From: a virus
Direction: 5' to 3' (one strand)
DNA: 57,622 bases
IMG/VR virus record: IMGVR_UViG_3300048837_002337
Location: 1-57,622 of that record
Under the pieces are notes generated by a model, which was given only the letters and a program-made list of their open reading frames with translations, made no database searches and was not told where the DNA came from. Position 1 is the stretch's first letter; every line of letters starts with the position of its first letter. Below, piece by piece: positions 49,074 to 57,171 of this stretch. The position numbers and the translations under genes are program-made.

Positions 49074-51734
49074 ATGGCGTTGCAGTATGTCGGCGGCGCC
49101 ACAGCCTCCAAGGCCGGAAGCACCAGCGGCACCAGCACGATCAACCTGACAGCCCTGACCGGCGGCATCGCAAGTGCCGCCGCTGCGGGCGATCTGGTCA
49201 TTGCGCTGTTCGTCACCGGGTCGAATACCGACCGCACGCTGTCGATCACGGATGGCTCGACGGACTACACGCTGATCGCGTCGGAGCTTTACTCCAACGG
49301 ATCGACCAGCGACACGAACCTGCGCGCCGCCTACAAGTTCATGGGGGTGACGCCGGACACGAGCGTCACATTCGGGGCCACGGGGAACAACCAGGACGCG
49401 GGCGCGATGATCGTCCACGTCTGGCGCGGCGTCGATCCGACAACCCCGCTGGACGTGGCGGCCGTCACAGCGACCGGGACAGGGACGGCGCGCCCCAACC
49501 CGGCGGCGATCACGCCAACGACGACGGGCGCCGTGGTCATCGTCGCCTGTGGCGGCGGGTCCGGCACCAGCACGACCTTCACGATGTCGGGCCTGTCGAA
49601 TTTCCTGACCATCGCGCAGGCGGACAGCTTCGACGCGACGGCGGGCATGGGATCGTTCGCCTGGACCTCCGGTTCGTATGACCCTGCCGCCTCGACGACC
49701 GGCAACACCAACGCCGGGAATAGCTGGGCCGCGATCACGCTGGCGCTGCGTCCGGCGGTTTTCGATGAGGTGGCCGCTGACGGCGTCACCGTTTCTCCCT
49801 CGGTCCCGACCGCGACCATCGGGCAGAACCATCAACTGAGCATCGGCGGCGGCGATGCGACCGCCTCGGTCAACGTGCTGACCACGGGTAAGTCGGCAAC
49901 CGACATCACCACGCCGTTCCAACTGACCACGGCCTCGATCACGGTGACGGCCGGGCGGCCGGTCCTGATCGCGATCAGCGCAGAATATGTGAGCGGGTTC
50001 GATAACCCGCCCTTGTCGCTCACGATCTCGGGCGCGGGCCAGACCTGGACGGAACTCGCGAAGACCCAGATCGACGCGGGCGACCCGGAGTGGGGGCATT
50101 GCCACCTGTGGACCTCCGACGCGGCCAGCGGCGGGTCTGGTGCGCTCACCATCACCTTCCCCGAAGGGGTCGATGACTACGCCTATTCGATCATCGAGAT
50201 CGAGCCCTCCGCGGGCGCCGAAGCCGCCATTGGCACGGCCGACATCTCGGCGGGTGGCGGAACGGCGACGAGCATCAGCGACACGATCAGCGCGGTCGGG
50301 GCGAGCGACTACCAGATCGCCTACACAGGTGTTCGGGCAGACGGCACGACACAGGTCACGCCCCGGTCGGGCTGGACCGACGTCTCGGAAGTCATTCAGC
50401 TTGAGGCAAGTTGGTCCTCGATCGTCCACCTGCAAATCTCGCCGCAGGGCGGGGATACCACGGCCTCGGCAAGCTTCGACGGCTCGCCGAGCGAAAGCCG
50501 CATCATCACGGTCCCGATCACGGTTACGGGCGGCGGTGGTGACGGCCTCACCGTCACCACCCATGTCGCAGATGCCACGATCGCGCATCTCGAAGGCTTC
50601 ACCGCGCCCGAAGTGGTCATCAGCCCGTCGGTCGGCACCGCCTCGATCAGCCAGAACCATGCGCTGGCCGGAGACGCCCAGGCGGTCCAGCCGACCGTTC
50701 CGGCCGCTCCCATCTCACAGACTCATGCCCTCGCCGGGACCGGACTGACCGTCGACGCCAGCATCGGCGCGGCCTCGATCTCCCAGGTGCACGCGCTCGC
50801 CGGATCTTCGGTGGTCGTGCAGCCCTCCGTGCCGACGGCCGCCCTGGCGCAGGCACATGCGCTCGCAGCCGGCGACGCCTCGATCTCGGCCATGGTCGCA
50901 GAGGCGCAGATCGCGCAGAACCATGCTCTGGCCGGCGTGGGCGCTGACGTCTCCGGCGCGGTCGGCGACGGGACGATCTCGACCTCCGACCCGATCACCG
51001 CCTCGCCGGTGACGATCTACGCGGCCGTCGACGCGGCCAGCATCGCCCAGGCGCACGGGCTGGCCGCGCAAGGCGTCGCCGTGCAGCCCGCGACTGACGC
51101 CGCAACAATCACCCAGGCGCATGCGCTCGCCGCCACGGGCCTTGCCAGCCTCGCCTCGGTGCCCGATGCCAGCATCGCGACCGGCTACGGTCTTGCGGGC
51201 GCAGGTGTCTCCGTCGCACCCAGCGTCGAGGGCGCGCAGATCGCGCAGGCGCACGCGCTCGCCGGTGCGGGCGTGACCGTTGCGGGCGAGATCGGACCGG
51301 CCTCGATCGCACAGAACCACGGCCTTGCCGGCGTCGGGATCGTCGTTCAGCCGTCGGTTCCGACCGCTCCCGTCGGCGTCCTGGCGCATGAGATCGCGGC
51401 AGACGGGGTCGCCTCAAGCCTGTCGGTCGAAGCGGCCACCATCGCCGCCCTGTCCAATCTCGCGGCGAGCGGGCTGCTGGTTCAGCCCTCGGTCGGCGCC
51501 GCGGCGATCACGCAGAACCACGGTTTCGCCGCATCGGAGGCGCTGGTTGCGGCATTTGTGGAACAGGCTGCCATGGCGCAGGTTCACCAGTTTTCCGGGG
51601 TCGAGGCCCTGGTGTCGATCTCGGTCGGCGAGGCCTGGCTTGATGGGCTTCCCGGCCTGCCGGCATCGGGCTTCCTTCACGACAAGCGCAACACAGGCAA
51701 GAAGTTCCGCAGGATCATGACGAGCCGTAGATGA
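49074..51734 (+). CDS. Fibre/adhesin-like protein with 22-residue tandem repeats
   Basis: An 886-residue protein. Two Ser/Thr/Gly-rich beta modules (about 1-225 and 260-490) precede sixteen tandem copies of a 22-residue unit (about residues 514-865) built on V-x-P-S-V-x-x-A-x-I-x-Q-x-H-A-L-A-G. A lone copy occurs near 228-249. The unit is a likely beta-strand repeat of a fibre shaft. The end is short and basic. The next gene starts in its stop (ATGA). Confidence 0.8.
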   Translation: MALQYVGGATASKAGSTSGTSTINLTALTGGIASAAAAGDLVIALFVTGSNTDRTLSITDGSTDYTLIASELYSNGSTSDTNLRAAYKFMGVTPDTSVTFGATGNNQDAGAMIVHVWRGVDPTTPLDVAAVTATGTGTARPNPAAITPTTTGAVVIVACGGGSGTSTTFTMSGLSNFLTIAQADSFDATAGMGSFAWTSGSYDPAASTTGNTNAGNSWAAITLALRPAVFDEVAADGVTVSPSVPTATIGQNHQLSIGGGDATASVNVLTTGKSATDITTPFQLTTASITVTAGRPVLIAISAEYVSGFDNPPLSLTISGAGQTWTELAKTQIDAGDPEWGHCHLWTSDAASGGSGALTITFPEGVDDYAYSIIEIEPSAGAEAAIGTADISAGGGTATSISDTISAVGASDYQIAYTGVRADGTTQVTPRSGWTDVSEVIQLEASWSSIVHLQISPQGGDTTASASFDGSPSESRIITVPITVTGGGGDGLTVTTHVADATIAHLEGFTAPEVVISPSVGTASISQNHALAGDAQAVQPTVPAAPISQTHALAGTGLTVDASIGAASISQVHALAGSSVVVQPSVPTAALAQAHALAAGDASISAMVAEAQIAQNHALAGVGADVSGAVGDGTISTSDPITASPVTIYAAVDAASIAQAHGLAAQGVAVQPATDAATITQAHALAATGLASLASVPDASIATGYGLAGAGVSVAPSVEGAQIAQAHALAGAGVTVAGEIGPASIAQNHGLAGVGIVVQPSVPTAPVGVLAHEIAADGVASSLSVEAATIAALSNLAASGLLVQPSVGAAAITQNHGFAASEALVAAFVEQAAMAQVHQFSGVEALVSISVGEAWLDGLPGLPASGFLHDKRNTGKKFRRIMTSRR
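50613..51668 (+). repeat. Sixteen tandem 66-bp coding repeats
   Basis: Each 66-bp unit encodes one 22-residue repeat of the fibre shaft. Copies are diverged, with the Q-x-H-x-L core best kept. No frame disruption is seen. Copy number is likely to vary between related phages. Confidence 0.8.
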
Positions 51735-53119
51735 AGAAAAAAGACGACATCATCCTCGCGAAGAACAGGAACGCGCAGTTCGGTTCGGTGCTCTGGAAGG
51801 GCGGCGTGTCAGCGCCTGTTCCGCCTGCGTTCCTCGACGCCGTCATCGTCCGCGCGGTTGCGTCCGATTGGGGCGGGTCGTCGCTGGTCGGCGAGGGGGT
51901 CACCCTAGCGCCGGTTTCCACATCCCCAACGCTGTCCGGCGACGCGCTGGTATTCGATGGCACCGCGGACGTCCTGACGGGGGCGGTTGATTTTGACCTG
52001 AACAGCAAGGCGCTTTTGGTCTGCGGCAAGGCGACGGGGGTCGACAACGCATCCGATGCCCTTGTGACCCTGACCGGCGGCCTTGGGTCGATCAACCTAG
52101 AAGCGCAGACCATCGGAACCTTCAAAGGCCGAATGCGGTCTGTCGCGGGCTACGGCTTCGGGGCAACGCTGGTCAACCCGGCTGACGGGCTGAACGCGGT
52201 CGAGGACATGCTGAACAAGCGCGCGGTCTATGTGTGGAAGTTCGGCACCACGCAGGCAAAGATCACGTCCGGCGCCTATGGGGCCGCGACGACGACCATG
52301 ACCGAAATCGCGCGGGCCATCACCTCGATGACGATTGGCCGCAACGCCACGACGAACTACCTTGGCGGCGAGTTTTACGAGTTGATGGTGCTGGACACCA
52401 CAGACGACGCCGTAATCGCATCGGCGGCGGAATATCTCCGGTCCCTCTACACCGCCGACGCAGCATATATAACGGCCCTGCTGGACGGGAATATTTCAAA
52501 CTGCGGCGACAGCATTTCCGTGGGCGTCGGGGCGACCGGGTCAAACTCCTGGGCGCAACAGACGGCGCGGAACTTCACCTGTTCGCGGACAAACTACGGC
52601 TTTGCCGGTGCGCAGGTGTCGCCGTTCGGCCTGACGCCAGGCGTGGACGACAGCCAGATCGCCGCTTGCTGGTCGCGGGTCACGGCGACGGCCGGAAACT
52701 TCAGCGGCAACGTCGCCGCGTTCCTGTTCGCCGGCACCAACGACTACGGAAACGGAGATGTCCCGCTCGGGACGATCGCCGACACCGACGAGATGACGTT
52801 CTACGGCGCCCTGAATGTGGGCTGGACAGCCTTCCTGGCCAATGCGCCCGCCGCCATGCCGCTGTTCATCTTCACCCCGATCTACCGGACGACCGAGACT
52901 GCCAATGGCGCGGGCCTGACGCTGGAGGACTACCGGGCGGCCATCCGCGCCTGGGTGACGGCCAAGGCCAGCGCGCGGATCAAGCTGGTCGAAATGTCCG
53001 GGTCCGGCATCACCGACGCTGACCTGACCGATGGCCTGCACCCGTCCGACGCCGGGCACGCGAAAATCACCGCCGCCGCCACGCCGCAGATCGCGGCCTT
53101 CTACGGGATCGCTCGATGA
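51731..53119 (+). CDS. Tailspike-like SGNH hydrolase with lectin-like domain
   Basis: The first about 240 residues look like a laminin-G/concanavalin-type lectin fold. The C-terminal half is a GDSL/SGNH hydrolase: GDS with Ser261, GTND with Asn337 and the terminal DGLHP with Asp434 and His437. Such tailspike enzymes deacetylate or cut surface polysaccharide esters during adsorption. Coupled by ATGA to the fibre gene. Confidence 0.85.
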   Translation: MKKKDDIILAKNRNAQFGSVLWKGGVSAPVPPAFLDAVIVRAVASDWGGSSLVGEGVTLAPVSTSPTLSGDALVFDGTADVLTGAVDFDLNSKALLVCGKATGVDNASDALVTLTGGLGSINLEAQTIGTFKGRMRSVAGYGFGATLVNPADGLNAVEDMLNKRAVYVWKFGTTQAKITSGAYGAATTTMTEIARAITSMTIGRNATTNYLGGEFYELMVLDTTDDAVIASAAEYLRSLYTADAAYITALLDGNISNCGDSISVGVGATGSNSWAQQTARNFTCSRTNYGFAGAQVSPFGLTPGVDDSQIAACWSRVTATAGNFSGNVAAFLFAGTNDYGNGDVPLGTIADTDEMTFYGALNVGWTAFLANAPAAMPLFIFTPIYRTTETANGAGLTLEDYRAAIRAWVTAKASARIKLVEMSGSGITDADLTDGLHPSDAGHAKITAAATPQIAAFYGIAR

Positions 53120-53463
53120 TGACAAAGACCTCTTTCGTGGACTCCATCCTGGCCTGGCTCTCGACCGACCCGGGGAAAGCGGTGATCGCCGGCGGCCTCG
53201 GTGGCGTCGTCCGCTGGCTGACCCTGCGCCACAGTCTCGCCGAGGGTATCGTCACCATCGTGATCGGCGGCATATGCGCGATGTTCCTGGGGCCTCTGAC
53301 AACCCCGATCCTCGAACCAACCATCGGCAAGATCGCACCCGTGGGCAACGCGGCCGGGCTTGGCGCCTTCATCGTCGGCATGGCCGGGGTCAGCCTGTCG
53401 GGCCTGATCATGGACATCTTCGAGCGCAAGCGCCGGGGGGCCAACGATGTCGACAAGGATTAA
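53116..53463 (+). CDS. Holin-like membrane protein
   Basis: A 115-residue protein with about three hydrophobic segments (GKAVIAGGLGGVV, IVTIVIGGICAMFLG, AFIVGMAGVSLSGLIM) and a basic C-terminus. It directly precedes the endolysin genes. Holin identity is inferred from position and topology. ATG 53119 is an alternative start. Confidence 0.7.
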   Translation: MMTKTSFVDSILAWLSTDPGKAVIAGGLGGVVRWLTLRHSLAEGIVTIVIGGICAMFLGPLTTPILEPTIGKIAPVGNAAGLGAFIVGMAGVSLSGLIMDIFERKRRGANDVDKD

Positions 53464-53584
53464 GCGCGAGGCGCGCGTCTGGGCCATCGTGGCGCTGATG
53501 ACGGCATCCTACCTGGCCGGCTCGGCGAACAGCGATTGCTGGGGCTGGCTCGATCGCTTCACCATCGAAAGGGGCGCGCAATGA
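53447..53584 (+). CDS. 45-aa single-TM protein of the lysis cassette
   Basis: Begins inside the holin-like gene and overlaps the muramidase start by ATGA. A hydrophobic segment (VWAIVALMTASYLAGSA) makes it a likely small membrane lysis accessory. Too short for a family call. Confidence 0.5.
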   Translation: MSTRIKREARVWAIVALMTASYLAGSANSDCWGWLDRFTIERGAQ

Positions 53585-54204
53585 TCCCGTCGGACTTCAA
53601 GGGCAAGGCCAAGCGTCTCGATCAATGGGACTTCGGGCGCATCGGTCGCCTGCTGGGCGTCGGGGAGGACGAGATCCGCGCCGTGGCCGAGGTCGAGACG
53701 CGCGGCGGCGGCTTTGATGCTCTCGGCCGCCCGAAGATGCTCTTCGAGCCGCACATCTTCTGGCGTGAACTCGGCGAGATCAAGCGCGCCAGGGCGGAAC
53801 GGGCCGGGCTTGCCTATCGCAAGTGGGGCAGCGCGCCCTATCCGCGGGACAGCTATCCGCGCCTGGCGGCGGCGATCAGGATCGACCGGCCCGCCGCGCT
53901 GCGGTCGGCCTCCTGGGGCCTCGGGCAGATCATGGGCTTCAACTGCCGCCTCGCGGGCTATGGCACCGCCGAGGAGATGATCGCGGACTTCCTCGATGAC
54001 GAGGAGCGGCACCTGGTCGCGATGGTGGAATTCATCGAGGCGACCGGCCTCGACGACGACCTGCGCCGCCACGACTGGACCGGATTCGCGCGCGGCTACA
54101 ACGGGCCGGGCTACGCGAAGCACGGCTACCACACAGACCTCGCCGCCGCCTTCGCCAAATGGTCGAAGCGCGCCGACACGCCGGAACCGAAGGGGGGCGC
54201 CTGA
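53581..54204 (+). CDS. N-acetylmuramidase endolysin
   Basis: The 207-residue protein matches the phage N-acetylmuramidase (DUF3380) family: AVAEVETRGGGF with the likely catalytic Glu39, RPKMLFEPHIFWREL, SASWGLGQIMGFN and a terminal YNGPGYAKHGYHTDLAAAF. It degrades the cell wall at lysis. No signal peptide; the holin-like protein would release it. Confidence 0.9.
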   Translation: MIPSDFKGKAKRLDQWDFGRIGRLLGVGEDEIRAVAEVETRGGGFDALGRPKMLFEPHIFWRELGEIKRARAERAGLAYRKWGSAPYPRDSYPRLAAAIRIDRPAALRSASWGLGQIMGFNCRLAGYGTAEEMIADFLDDEERHLVAMVEFIEATGLDDDLRRHDWTGFARGYNGPGYAKHGYHTDLAAAFAKWSKRADTPEPKGGA

Positions 54205-54461
54205 TGCCGGACACGATCAAACTGGACATTCCGAAAGATGCGGCCGTGCGCGCGCTCATCGCGGATCTGCGCAAGATGTTCGACGGGCTGGCCGCGATGG
54301 GGCTCAAGGCGCACCGCATCGAGGATGCGATCAAGAAGCTGAACGACCAGGCGCTTGAGATCGAGCACCTGAAATCTGATCCGCCCTACATCGTCGGCCG
54401 CCGGGATGGGTGGGATGCTGCTTTCGCCTCTGGCGTTCCGGGTGAAGAGGGGGCCGCATGA
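54204..54461 (+). CDS. Hypothetical 85-aa lysis-region protein
   Basis: Starts on the muramidase stop. Helical protein (RALIADLRKMFDGLAAMGL) with acidic end. It lies between endolysin and spanins. Function unknown. Confidence 0.6.
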   Translation: MPDTIKLDIPKDAAVRALIADLRKMFDGLAAMGLKAHRIEDAIKKLNDQALEIEHLKSDPPYIVGRRDGWDAAFASGVPGEEGAA

Positions 54462-54781
54462 TGTTCGGACTTCTCCCAAACCCGACGATGATCCTGGGCG
54501 GCGCGCTTCTTCTCGTGACCGCCTATGCCGTGGTCGACACCCGCGCCTACCACCGGGGCGAAGCCGCCTGCGAGGGCCGTCACGCCGCCGCCCTGGCGCG
54601 TGCGCAGGCCGATACGATCCGCGCCGCCGACCTGGCCAGCCGCATCGAGGCCGAGCGCCTGGCGACCGAGGAAGAAGCCGAGCGCCTGGCGCTCGAATTG
54701 GAGGATGCCGCCCATGCGGACCCTGATGCTGACCGCCAGTGCCTGTCTGCTGACAGCGTGCGGCGGCTCAACCTTCGCTGA
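54458..54781 (+). CDS. Rz-like inner-membrane spanin
   Basis: A 107-residue protein with an N-terminal TM segment (about 11-27) and a long charged periplasmic coiled coil (ADLASRIEAERLATEEEAER). It contains the Rz1-like gene in another frame, the standard spanin arrangement. It would fuse inner and outer membranes in the last lysis step. Confidence 0.8.
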   Translation: MMFGLLPNPTMILGGALLLVTAYAVVDTRAYHRGEAACEGRHAAALARAQADTIRAADLASRIEAERLATEEEAERLALELEDAAHADPDADRQCLSADSVRRLNLR

Positions 54782-54965
54782 GGCACCGAAGCGCCCCGCG
54801 CCGCCGCCGTCGATGACGCAGGCCTGCAGCGCGCCCCAGCGGCTTCCGGAGCGCGCCCTGAGCCAGTCGGAAGTGGAAACCCTCTGGGGCCGCGACCGTG
54901 GTGCCCTGCGCGCCTGCGGCGGGCGTCATGGGGCGTTAGCGGGCTGGGTGGTGCAGGTGCCGTAG
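54714..54965 (+). CDS. Rz1-like outer-membrane spanin lipoprotein
   Basis: An 83-residue lipoprotein that starts within the Rz-like gene and runs past its stop. The signal ends in the lipobox LTAC with Cys16, and the mature part is proline-rich (KRPAPPPS). ATG 54714 fits GGAGG nine bases upstream. Pairing with the enclosing Rz-like protein is expected. Confidence 0.8.
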   Translation: MRTLMLTASACLLTACGGSTFAEAPKRPAPPPSMTQACSAPQRLPERALSQSEVETLWGRDRGALRACGGRHGALAGWVVQVP

Positions 54966-54972
54966 AGGCACG

Positions 54973-55614
54973 TCACCCGTCCTTCCCTTCGCGGATGGCG
55001 GCGCGGTCCAGCCGCTCGATCTCGGCGAGGATCAGCGCGCCGGCCTTGACTAGCATCCGACGCAACGGGCCGTACTTTAGCCAGGACTTCGCCCATGTCC
55101 TTGGCCATAGGTATTCGATGGCTTGTCTGGACCAGACGCCAGAGCCCAGCAGGGCATAGCAGGCTGCGGCGGTTGCCAACTCGCCTATGTCGTGAGCGTC
55201 GTCGTGTTCAGGGGTCCACCCTTCTGCGCTGATCTGCCGTGCGCGTTCGGTCAACACATCACGCGCGGCGTCTGTAGCCACGGCCTGCGCCACATCGGGC
55301 GCGGCTGCCAGCGCGGCCTCGGCCTTCTCGGCGCGGGCCTCCGACTCCTTCACCCGCTCGACCAGTTCCGACACGAGGGAGCGGGATGCGGCGATGAAGC
55401 GGGCGTTGGCCACCAGATCAGGTGAACCTACACCCGGCGGATAATCATCATACACACACGCCCATCCTTCCGATTTGCTGGCATATGACGGTCGTGGAAA
55501 CGGCCCAACTCGATGGCACACACCGCACGACGTTCTGACCGTTTCCATCTGCCAAGGCCCCTCGGTCGTGCCTTCCATCGCCTCCTCGGCGCGCTTGATC
55601 AGGTCATCGGTCAT
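54973..55614 (-). CDS. Ead/Ea22-like phage accessory protein
   Basis: The 213-residue protein starts MTDDLIKRAEEAMEGTTEGPW and has NARFIAASRSLVSELVERV, typical of Ea22-like phage proteins. A helical middle follows, and then a C-terminal domain with GWTPEHDDAHDIGELATAA and RRMLVKAGALILAEIERLDR, a widespread phage module. Role in the host is unknown. It opens toward the lysis cassette, convergent with it. Confidence 0.75.
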   Translation of the reverse strand: MTDDLIKRAEEAMEGTTEGPWQMETVRTSCGVCHRVGPFPRPSYASKSEGWACVYDDYPPGVGSPDLVANARFIAASRSLVSELVERVKESEARAEKAEAALAAAPDVAQAVATDAARDVLTERARQISAEGWTPEHDDAHDIGELATAAACYALLGSGVWSRQAIEYLWPRTWAKSWLKYGPLRRMLVKAGALILAEIERLDRAAIREGKDG

Positions 55615-55871
55615 TTCAGGGCCTCATATGCTGCGAGGGCTCGCAGAAGCGGTTGCCTCACGCGAAATTCGAATACGTCAGGGCGCTTGGCCTGCGTCGG
55701 CAACTCGTCAAAAGCTCGAAAGGCTCGCAGCGCCTCCACCAGCGCCACCAGTTCCGGGGCGTCGCGGCGGATGTATGTCTCTACCGTTCCCTGCCCATTG
55801 ACGTGCCAGCCGCCAGCGTTGGTCTTCCCGTTCCAGAGCCAAGCCTTGATCCGTTCCGGCATGTCGCTCAT
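55611..55871 (-). CDS. Hypothetical 86-aa protein
   Basis: ATG 55871 is preceded by AGGAGGACGGA. The protein has a WNGKTNAGGWHV element and a helical body. Coupled by ATGA to the Ea22-like gene. Unknown. Confidence 0.65.
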   Translation of the reverse strand: MSDMPERIKAWLWNGKTNAGGWHVNGQGTVETYIRRDAPELVALVEALRAFRAFDELPTQAKRPDVFEFRVRQPLLRALAAYEALK

Positions 55872-55893
55872 TCCGTCCTCCTGTTCAGGCGCT

Positions 55894-56082
55894 TCACTGT
55901 CTCGGTCCCTGATGGTCGCGAAGATTCTGCCCCATTTTGTCCACGAGCAGCGATCTGCTATGCCGATCAATCTGCGCTCGCTCGAACGGCGAGACGTAAT
56001 CGCCCCGACGGTCACGGCACCATTTGCACTGGCATCCGCCGCAGGTGCATTCGTTCTCCCAGCCGCAAAGCTCGCACAGCAT
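55894..56082 (-). CDS. Small Cys-rich (zinc-binding) protein
   Basis: A 62-residue protein with eight cysteines in the first 22 residues: CELC, C12, C14, CQC and CKWC. Two zinc sites are likely. ATG 56082 is preceded by GAGGACAGGGTG. Possibly a DNA- or RNA-binding regulator. Confidence 0.6.
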   Translation of the reverse strand: MLCELCGWENECTCGGCQCKWCRDRRGDYVSPFERAQIDRHSRSLLVDKMGQNLRDHQGPRQ

Positions 56083-56151
56083 CACCCTGTCCTCCTCATC
56101 TGAGCCTCTTGCAGCGCGTGGTCGCCCCACTGGATGGTCATGCCTCGGCCA

Positions 56152-57171
56152 TCATGCTTCACCCCCGAAAAGGTCCATCTGCATCGGCGCCGCAGTCTCC
56201 ATCGGTGGCGTCCAGATCCAAGGCCCGGAGGCCGTGGGAAGATGCGAGAGAGCGGAACGCATGGCCTGCTGCCAGAGGACAAACTCCGTTTCCGAGCAGT
56301 CGCAGAGCGCGTGACCTGGCGGCCAGCCCATGAGCCATTCGACGAAGATCTGGTTCAGCCGCCGCTTGTCCCGCGACTTCAACAGCCGCCGCCACGTCCC
56401 GCGCCCATGCGAGGCAATCACCGAGGCTCGTAGCTGGCGCCAGATACGGAGCAGTTGCGAGAGTGTCGGCCCATCCGGACCGGTCGCCGGGGCCGGGTGG
56501 GAAAAGCCCTGTTCCGCGGCGTAGTGCAGAATGTCCATGCGGGTCTTGCCATCCGCCCGCGTCACGCTGTCCGGTGACGATCTCTTGACGTTCTGCGCCG
56601 CTGGCGTCGGCCATTGCGCCGTCTGTGCCGGAAGCGGTATCCCGCCCGCCCCGAAGGTCTGGTTCGGCCCGCCCTTCTCCGCGTCCGATGCGCGGGGCGT
56701 TGACCATTGCATCGCCTGCCCCGATAGTTTCGGCTCCCCGCGGCTGTTGATCTTGCCCTTGGCACGATCCGGCGCGTCGTCCGACACTGGCGTTTGCCAC
56801 AGCCCCCGCGCCAATTCCTCCGCCTTCCGCGAGAAGTCCGAGTTGCCTGCCGCGCTGTTGCCGTTCTGTGCCGGCGTTCCGGCCATCGGCGTGGGCCACT
56901 TCTTCTCGGCCACAGTTGCTAGGCTGTCCGACTGCGCCGCCGTGTTGTGTGTCGCCCCTTGTGCATGATAATCCCGCGTTGCTGCGGTGGGCCACATCGC
57001 CGCCGCTGCGCCCAGACTCAGCCCGAAGCCGTTTCCCGTGTAGTGCTTGCCCTTGGCCAGCGTTTGCGACCTGACATCCTTTTGCCGCTCCTCTATCTCC
57101 TCCGCCGTCCACCCCTCGCGCGTGCTGAATGTCGTAGCGGTGGGCCACGATGAAGACCCGGAGCCGTTCAT
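56152..57171 (-). CDS. WPTP-repeat protein overlapping the methyltransferase
   Basis: A 339-residue frame shifted by one base from the methyltransferase on the same strand. It carries six WPTP-like repeats (WPTATT, WPTAAT, WPTPMA, WQTPVS, WSTPRA, WPTPAA) and a terminal NQIFVEWLMGWPPGH. Third codon positions from about 57140 on are mostly G/C in this frame and poor in the other. The N-terminal extension beyond 57171 is a Ser/Pro/Thr shadow and was left out. Similar WPTP proteins recur in phages from memory. Whether it is a true separate protein or a conserved shadow is open. Confidence 0.5.
   Translation of the reverse strand: MNGSGSSSWPTATTFSTREGWTAEEIEERQKDVRSQTLAKGKHYTGNGFGLSLGAAAAMWPTAATRDYHAQGATHNTAAQSDSLATVAEKKWPTPMAGTPAQNGNSAAGNSDFSRKAEELARGLWQTPVSDDAPDRAKGKINSRGEPKLSGQAMQWSTPRASDAEKGGPNQTFGAGGIPLPAQTAQWPTPAAQNVKRSSPDSVTRADGKTRMDILHYAAEQGFSHPAPATGPDGPTLSQLLRIWRQLRASVIASHGRGTWRRLLKSRDKRRLNQIFVEWLMGWPPGHALCDCSETEFVLWQQAMRSALSHLPTASGPWIWTPPMETAAPMQMDLFGGEA

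Noticed and set aside
50613-51668. CRISPR array
   Set aside because: The repeats are 66-bp coding units without spacers, in frame with the fibre gene.
56082-56138. 19-codon ORF (MTIQWGDHALQEAQMRRTG) before the Cys-rich gene
   Set aside because: Too short to support, although it lies between two coupled genes and could be a leader peptide.
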